Source: CAYQQJ01 sp964515945 (GTDB lineage Bacteria; Pseudomonadota; Gammaproteobacteria; Pseudomonadales; Cellvibrionaceae). From it: a stretch of DNA of 6,628 nt. Positions within the stretch are counted from its first letter, which is position 1; each line of letters opens with the position of its first letter. The notes under the pieces are model-generated. The model saw only the letters and a list, made by a program, of their open reading frames with translations, ran no database searches and was not told where the DNA came from. The DNA is taken from contig CAZEWY010000188.1 of assembly GCA_964515945.1 (NCBI GenBank), forward strand, positions 1-6,628. The letters are read 5' to 3'. Shown here piece by piece: positions 1 to 3,794 of the stretch. The position numbers and the translations under genes are program-made.

Positions 1-2131
1 GGTCGAGACCCAGCGTCAATTGGGTCAAATCATTCGAACCAATGGAAAAGCCGTCAAAGATATCGAGAAACTGGTCGGCCAGCAGCGCGTTGGATGGCAA
101 TTCGCACATCATGATGACACGCAGCCCATCGTCGCCCCTTCGTAGGCCCTGCTCTTCCAACAATTCTATGACCTGGCGCCCTTCGTCCAGGGTGCGCACG
201 AAGGGAATCATGACTTCGACATTGGTCAAGCCCATGCCATTGCGCACCCGCTTTATGGCTTCGCATTCCAGCGCAAAACAATCGCGGAAATCCTCGGATA
301 TATAGCGCGAGGCGCCGCGAAAACCCAGCATTGGATTTTCCTCGTGGGGCTCATACGGCTCGCCGCCCACCAGGTTGGCGTATTCGTTCGATTTGAAGTC
401 GGACATGCGCACTATGACACGCTCTGGTGAAAACGCGGCGCCCAGGGTGGCAATGCCTTCCGTAAGTTTGGCAACATAATACTCGCGCGGGCTTGAATAG
501 CCTGCCATCATTTCCCCAATCTGCGTTTTGATGGCGTCCGGTTGTCGCTCAAAATTCAGCAGAGCCTTCGGATGCACACCGATCATGCGGTTGATGATGA
601 ATTCAAGGCGCGCCAGGCCGACGCCTGCGTGGGGCAGCCGAGCAAAATCAAAGGCGCGGTCGGGGTTGCCCACATTCATCATGATCTTGAGCGGCAGTTG
701 CGGCATTTTATCCACGGCCGAGCGGGTAACGTCAAAATCCAGATGACCGCTGTAGATGAAACCTGTATCACCTTCGGCACAGGACACCGTTATCTTGCGA
801 CCGTTGGGGATAATGTCGGTCGCGTTGCCGCAGCCAACCACCGCGGGTATGCCCAGCTCGCGCGCAATAATCGCGGCGTGGCAGGTGCGCCCGCCGCGAT
901 TGGTGATGATGGCCGAGGCGCGCTTCATGATGGGTTCCCAGTCCGGATCCGTCATATCCGTAATCAGCACATCGCCGGGCAACACCTTGCCCATGTCGCT
1001 GATACTCTCCAGCACCTTGGCGACCCCTGACCCAATTTTATGGCCTATGGCCCGACCGGTTACTATCACCTCGGACTTGGTCTTCAGCGAGAAGCGCTCG
1101 ACGCTGTTGGCCTTTTCATTGGAGCGCACGGTTTCGGGGCGGGCTTGTAATATATACAGCTTCCCATCGATGCCATCCTTGGCCCATTCGATATCCATGG
1201 CTCGGCCGTAATGGTTTTCGATAATCACCGCTTGACCTGCCAATTCCTGCACTTCGTCATCGGTAATGGAAAAGGTTGAACGCTGCTGTTTGTCCACTTC
1301 CACTACAACAACCTGTTTGCCGTGGTCTCTGTTGTCGGAATAAATCATTTTTTCCAGCTTACTGCCGATACTACGGCGCAGCACCGCAGGCTTGCCGGAG
1401 GCCAGTGTCGCTTTGTGAACGTAAAATTCGTCGGGGTTTACCGCACCCTGAACGACCATTTCACCGAGCCCGTAGGCCGCAGTAATAAAAACCACCTGAT
1501 CAAAACCGGATTCGGTATCAATGCTGAACATAACGCCGGACGCTGCCCGGTCACTGCGCACCATGCGCTGCACTCCGGCAGACAAGGCAATACCCCGATG
1601 GCTGTAACCCTGGTGGACGCGATAGGATATGCCACGATCATTGAAAAGCGAGGCAAAAACATGTTTGATGGCTTCCATGATGCGCTCAATGCCGCGCACA
1701 TTGAGAAAGGTTTCCTGCTGTCCTGCGAATGACGCATCCGGCAAGTCCTCGGCGGTCGCAGAGCTGCGCACAGCAAAACTTAATTCCTCGGAATCACCCG
1801 CCAACTGACTGAAGGATTGCCGAATAGCCTGATCCAATTGTTGTGGGAAGGGCGTATCTATAATCCATTGCCGGATGGATTTGCCGGCTTTGGTCAATTC
1901 GCGCACGTCATCCACGTTGATGCCGTCCAGCAAGCTGAAGATACGGTCGTTCAGACCACTTTGTTCCAGAAATTCTTGGAAGGCATCGGATGTGGTTGCG
2001 AAACCATCCGGCACCTTAACACCAGCACTGGAAAGCTGGCTGATCATTTCACCGAGGGAAGCATTCTTGCCACCGACGCGACCGATATCTCCCATGCCCA
2101 GTTGTTGGTACCAAAGCACATATTCGTCCAC
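1..2131 (-). CDS. ppsA: Phosphoenolpyruvate synthase (pyruvate, water dikinase), 3'-truncated by the window edge
   Basis: Cytosolic enzyme converting pyruvate, ATP and water to PEP, AMP and phosphate for gluconeogenesis. The frame is open through 710 codons; the family is about 790 residues, so roughly 80 C-terminal residues, including the expected catalytic cysteine, are outside the window. Visible in order: the N-terminal ATP-binding domain with GGKNASLGEM (20-29) and RSSATAEDLP (from Arg122); the swivelling phosphohistidine domain with GGRTCHAA, whose His418 is the phosphoryl carrier (E. coli His421); and the PEP/pyruvate-binding barrel with GLARLEF (Arg508), RMSDFKSNEY (Arg575), MCELPSN (Glu677) and GSND (698-701). 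The start is GTG at 2131: no ATG lies between it and the upstream in-frame TGA, it gives the usual opening MDEYVLWYQ, and GAGGA sits 7 nt upstream. Thr416, two residues before the histidine, matches the regulatory threonine modified by PpsR, which is encoded divergently next door. The call is very secure. Confidence 0.98.
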   Translation of the reverse strand, partial: MDEYVLWYQQLGMGDIGRVGGKNASLGEMISQLSSAGVKVPDGFATTSDAFQEFLEQSGLNDRIFSLLDGINVDDVRELTKAGKSIRQWIIDTPFPQQLDQAIRQSFSQLAGDSEELSFAVRSSATAEDLPDASFAGQQETFLNVRGIERIMEAIKHVFASLFNDRGISYRVHQGYSHRGIALSAGVQRMVRSDRAASGVMFSIDTESGFDQVVFITAAYGLGEMVVQGAVNPDEFYVHKATLASGKPAVLRRSIGSKLEKMIYSDNRDHGKQVVVVEVDKQQRSTFSITDDEVQELAGQAVIIENHYGRAMDIEWAKDGIDGKLYILQARPETVRSNEKANSVERFSLKTKSEVIVTGRAIGHKIGSGVAKVLESISDMGKVLPGDVLITDMTDPDWEPIMKRASAIITNRGGRTCHAAIIARELGIPAVVGCGNATDIIPNGRKITVSCAEGDTGFIYSGHLDFDVTRSAVDKMPQLPLKIMMNVGNPDRAFDFARLPHAGVGLARLEFIINRMIGVHPKALLNFERQPDAIKTQIGEMMAGYSSPREYYVAKLTEGIATLGAAFSPERVIVRMSDFKSNEYANLVGGEPYEPHEENPMLGFRGASRYISEDFRDCFALECEAIKRVRNGMGLTNVEVMIPFVRTLDEGRQVIELLEEQGLRRGDDGLRVIMMCELPSNALLADQFLDIFDGFSIGSNDLTQLTLGLD

Positions 2132-2138
2132 GATACTG

Positions 2139-2143
2139 TCCTC
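2139..2143 (-). promoter_or_regulatory. Ribosome binding site deciding the ppsA GTG start
   Basis: On the minus strand GAGGA lies 7 nt before GTG at 2131. It fixes the GTG as start because the frame upstream meets TGA without any ATG. The plus strand reads TCCTC. Confidence 0.8.
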
Positions 2144-2161
2144 GCAATGGGGTGGCTTGCA

Positions 2162-2189
2162 TCAATAAAAGGTTGCTGCCTTTTGTAAA
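2162..2189 (-). promoter_or_regulatory. Candidate sigma-70 promoter for ppsA
   Basis: On the minus strand a -35-like TTTACA (2189-2184) is followed after 16 nt by a -10-like TATTGA (2167-2162). This would give a leader of about 25 nt carrying the ribosome binding site. The -10 match is poor (three of six bases), so this is only a candidate, favoured by its position. Confidence 0.22.
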
Positions 2190-2191
2190 GG
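2167..2191. repeat. Overlapping inverted repeats in the ppsA/ppsR divergent spacer
   Basis: AAAAGG (2167-2172), CCTTTT (2179-2184) and AAAGG (2187-2191) alternate in orientation. The first two form a perfect 6-bp inverted repeat with a 6-nt centre; the middle and last form a perfect 5-bp inverted repeat around TGT. The block lies midway between the two start codons and inside both promoter candidates, a sensible place for an operator. It does not resemble the Cra site known upstream of E. coli ppsA, and no regulator can be named. Confidence 0.45.
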
Positions 2192-2201
2192 CTGTTAATA
2201 G
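2173..2201 (+). promoter_or_regulatory. Candidate sigma-70 promoter for ppsR
   Basis: TTGCTG (2173-2178) and TAATAG (2196-2201) are separated by 17 nt. Transcription would begin near 2208 and give a leader of about 33 nt containing the hairpin at 2221-2233. Each hexamer matches consensus at three of six bases, so support is weak. The element overlaps the ppsA promoter candidate face to face. Confidence 0.22.
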
Positions 2202-2220
2202 TGTCCACATCTGATTCCTG

Positions 2221-2233
2221 TCCTCTTCGAGGA
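2221..2233 (+). promoter_or_regulatory. Hairpin containing the ppsR ribosome binding site
   Basis: TCCTC (2221-2225) is perfectly complementary to GAGGA (2229-2233) across a TTC loop. GAGGA is the core of the ribosome binding site GAGGAG (2229-2234), which lies 6 nt before the ATG at 2241. In RNA the site could therefore be sequestered, although the stem has only 5 bp. Whether it limits translation is inference. Confidence 0.5.
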
Positions 2234-2240
2234 GACGTCA

Positions 2241-3050
2241 ATGCGGACCGCGTTTTATGTATCGGATGGAACGGCATTAACCGCTGGCTCATTCGGCCAT
2301 GCGCTTCTGTCGATGTTCCCTGTGCAAATTGAACACCAGATTCTGCCGTTCGTTGACAGTGTCGAAAAAGCCGAGCGTGCCCGCGACAAAATCGAACAGG
2401 CCTATCGGGAAACCGGGGAAGCGCCCCTGATTTTTCATACCTTCGTCAATACGCAGCTCAAGGCGATTCTGTTGGATGGCCCCGGTGTCAGCTACGACTT
2501 CCTGGAGTATTTTGTCGATCCGCTGACCGCCGAACTGGGTGTTTCCGCCCAACCTAAAACCCATCGTACCCACGGCATGCATCCCAATTACAATTTTCGG
2601 ATTGATGCTATTGACTATGCGCTGGCCAGTGACGACGGCGGCAACAGCCGCAACTACGACGACGCCGACATTATTCTTGTCGGTGTTTCCAGAACCGGCA
2701 AAACGCCAACTAGTCTTTACCTGGCCTTGCAGTACGGCATTAAAGCAGCCAATTACCCCATTACCGAAGACGATCACCTGGAAAATCTGACCCTGCCCAA
2801 TCTACTCAAGCCTTACAGGCATAAATTGTTCGGCCTGACGCTGGAACCGCGCCATTTGCACGAAATCCGCAGCAAGCGCCGTGAAAGCAGTCGCTATGCC
2901 TCTCTGCAACAGTGTCGATTTGAAATTAGCGAAGTCGAAAAAATGTATCGACGCTCCGCCATTCCCTTTATCGATTCGACTTATTTTTCGGTCGAAGAGA
3001 TAGCGGCAAAAATTCTTGCTGAAACCACTCTTGAGCGACACCAGTATTAA
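2241..3050 (+). CDS. ppsR: PpsR: PEP synthase regulatory protein (bifunctional kinase/pyrophosphorylase)
   Basis: Complete 269-residue protein of the DUF299/PSRP family, close to the usual length of about 270-280. Characterised members inactivate PEP synthase by ADP-dependent phosphorylation of a threonine beside the catalytic histidine, and reactivate it by phosphate-dependent removal of that group with release of pyrophosphate. Seen here: the conserved N-terminus MRTAFYVSDGTALTA; a central HGMHPNYNFRIDAIDYALASDDG segment region (111-133); the nucleotide-binding P-loop GVSRTGKT (148-155) followed by PTSLYLA; and the C-terminal IPFIDSTYFSVEEIAAKI (241-258). The ATG start is preceded by GAGGAG at 6 nt. 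It is divergent from ppsA with 109 bp between starts, and the predicted target Thr416 is present in that enzyme. There is no sign of damage. The related PPDK regulatory protein of plants and other bacteria is less likely because the neighbour is PEP synthase rather than PPDK. Confidence 0.97.
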   Translation: MRTAFYVSDGTALTAGSFGHALLSMFPVQIEHQILPFVDSVEKAERARDKIEQAYRETGEAPLIFHTFVNTQLKAILLDGPGVSYDFLEYFVDPLTAELGVSAQPKTHRTHGMHPNYNFRIDAIDYALASDDGGNSRNYDDADIILVGVSRTGKTPTSLYLALQYGIKAANYPITEDDHLENLTLPNLLKPYRHKLFGLTLEPRHLHEIRSKRRESSRYASLQQCRFEISEVEKMYRRSAIPFIDSTYFSVEEIAAKILAETTLERHQY

Positions 3051-3059
3051 GGACGACTC

Positions 3060-3078
3060 GTCTGTCTTGATGACAGAC
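3060..3078 (+). other. Stem-loop just after ppsR, possible transcript end
   Basis: GTCTGTC (3060-3066) and GACAGAC (3072-3078) form a perfect 7-bp stem around TTGAT, ten bases after the ppsR stop codon. No T-run follows in either direction and the stem is only moderately GC-rich, so it is not a standard intrinsic terminator. It may mark or protect the 3' end of the ppsR transcript. Confidence 0.4.
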
Positions 3079-3165
3079 CCAACGCGTGAGCTCCGAAAAG
3101 TTTTCAACCAATGTCTTTAAAAAATCCCAGTGGTCTCCGTAGTGGCGCGATAAGACATGGCCGAG

Positions 3166-3333
3166 CGGGTTCGACTAGCCGCGCGTAACTCAAACGTCTT
3201 GTAAGTATTTGTTTATAAAAGGAAAATATATCACTTGGCGATGCCGAGGTTTAGAAAAATTTCAGCCATCGTGTCGCGACGCGGATATGTGGCTGGGGTG
3301 CGGCTATGCCTGCATTCGGGTTCGAGTTAGCCG
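3166..3333 (+). repeat. Imperfect direct repeat in the intergenic region
   Basis: CGGGTTCGACTAGCCG (3166-3181) recurs as CGGGTTCGAGTTAGCCG (3317-3333), differing by one substitution-like position and one inserted base. The shared GGGTTCG core appears a third time at 3552-3558. The copies are about 150 nt apart. They could be regulator sites, remnants of a repeat family, or chance. GGTTCGA resembles a tRNA T-loop, but no tRNA can be folded around either copy. Confidence 0.4.
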
Positions 3334-3348
3334 TATTGGTACGAACCC
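3263..3348. repeat. Cluster of nested and overlapping inverted repeats
   Basis: Three perfect pairs lie within 86 bp. CAGCCA (3263-3268) pairs with TGGCTG (3290-3295) and encloses a GTCGCGAC palindrome (3273-3280). CGGCTA (3301-3306) pairs with TAGCCG (3328-3333). GGGTTCG (3318-3324) pairs with CGAACCC (3342-3348). The last two overlap and cannot form together. This could be a small structured RNA, a regulator-binding region or a degraded repeat. No known RNA family consensus was recognised. Confidence 0.4.
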
Positions 3349-3620
3349 ACCTGTCGGCGAGTCGCAGCCTTTCTGCCCGCAGATAGCCACAACCAGGCCA
3401 TTGACCAAGCACATCGTTAATTTATGCGCCAAGCCCAGCATAAATGCCACGCCACAATTTTTTACCCGCATTATTTCTCCAGCTAAATCAACTGCTTAGA
3501 TAGCGTTCGAGTTGCTCGCCTAAATCCGAACTAAAAATCCGTAAATAAAGTGGGTTCGGGTAACTTCACGCGGACGACGCCATTTCGATGATCCCTTAAC
3601 GTCTCATAAAAAACTGCGGC

Positions 3621-3715
3621 TCCTGTCGGCATCCACTCGTGTGGGGGACGCAGGAAGACGTCAATGGAGAGGAAGACCGATTTTCGCTTGCTGCCAAGCG
3701 GAAAAGCCGGCAAGC
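3621..3715 (+). promoter_or_regulatory. Structured putative leader upstream of the receptor gene
   Basis: TCCTG (3621-3625) can pair with CAGGA (3651-3655), enclosing CCAC/GTGG (3633-3636 with 3641-3644) around TCGT. Farther on, CGCTTG (3685-3690) pairs with CAAGCG (3695-3700) around CTGC, but GCTTGC (3686-3691) can instead pair with GCAAGC (3710-3715). These two stems exclude each other. An 8-base direct repeat AGGAAGAC occurs at 3652-3659 and 3670-3677. The region ends about 55 nt before the receptor start. A regulatory 5' leader or an operator is possible; transcription of this region is not shown. Confidence 0.35.
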
Positions 3716-3753
3716 CACAGCAGCCGGAAATCAGCAGTGCCCTCAATTATAAC

Positions 3754-3794
3754 GAAAAGGGCATTACATAATGAAAAAGGGGATTACCTTTATG
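3754..3794 (+). promoter_or_regulatory. Tandemly repeated ribosome binding site and start module of the receptor
   Basis: Two similar units lie head to tail: 3754-3773 (GAAAAGGG, ATTACA, ATG) and 3773-3794 (GAAAAAGGGG, ATTACC, ATG). In each, the purine tract (3755-3761 and 3774-3782) ends 9 nt before an ATG, at 3771 and 3792 respectively. The two ATGs are in the same frame, 7 codons apart. Either start is therefore possible; the second has the stronger GGGG-containing tract. Confidence 0.6.

Larger units (their letters stand above)
3051..3770. other. 720-bp region without a convincing gene
   Basis: The stretch between ppsR and the receptor holds no open frame with a convincing ribosome binding site, protein-like composition or recognisable family. 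It contains the stem-loop after ppsR, an imperfect direct repeat (3166-3181 and 3317-3333), a cluster of perfect inverted repeats (3263-3348), and a structured leader next to the receptor start (3621-3715). I found no complete tRNA, no known riboswitch consensus and no insertion-sequence end. The receptor promoter must lie here, but no strong -35/-10 pair stands out. Confidence 0.7.

Noticed and set aside
542..1030. A 162-codon plus-strand open frame across ppsA
   Set aside because: It lies wholly antisense to strongly conserved PEP synthase coding sequence and shows no protein family of its own. Other plus-strand frames between 42 and 2188 are shadows of the same kind.
2289..2777. A 162-codon minus-strand open frame across ppsR
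   Set aside because: It is antisense to a complete, well-conserved ppsR and matches no recognised family.
3060..3090. Intrinsic terminator after ppsR
   Set aside because: The stem is perfect but no T-run follows on either strand, so it is listed only as a stem-loop.
3155..3176. tRNA-Leu/Ser-like start (ATGGCCGAGCGGGTTCGA)
   Set aside because: It resembles the D-arm of a class II tRNA, but no acceptor stem, anticodon arm or CCA end can be placed downstream. At most it is a chance resemblance or a remnant.
3209..3499. A 96-codon plus-strand open frame in the intergenic region
   Set aside because: It begins with TTG, has no good ribosome binding site, and its translation is an irregular Cys/Arg/Pro mix without domain, signal or membrane segment. 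It also overlaps the inverted-repeat cluster.
3531..3746. A 71-codon minus-strand open frame before the receptor
   Set aside because: It has a TTG start, no recognisable family and full overlap with the structured receptor leader. Nothing supports translation.
3600..3770. Known riboswitch (cobalamin or c-di-GMP type) ahead of the receptor
   Set aside because: Fragments such as GCCACAG and GGGACGCAGG recall parts of those consensus sequences, but the remaining conserved elements are absent.
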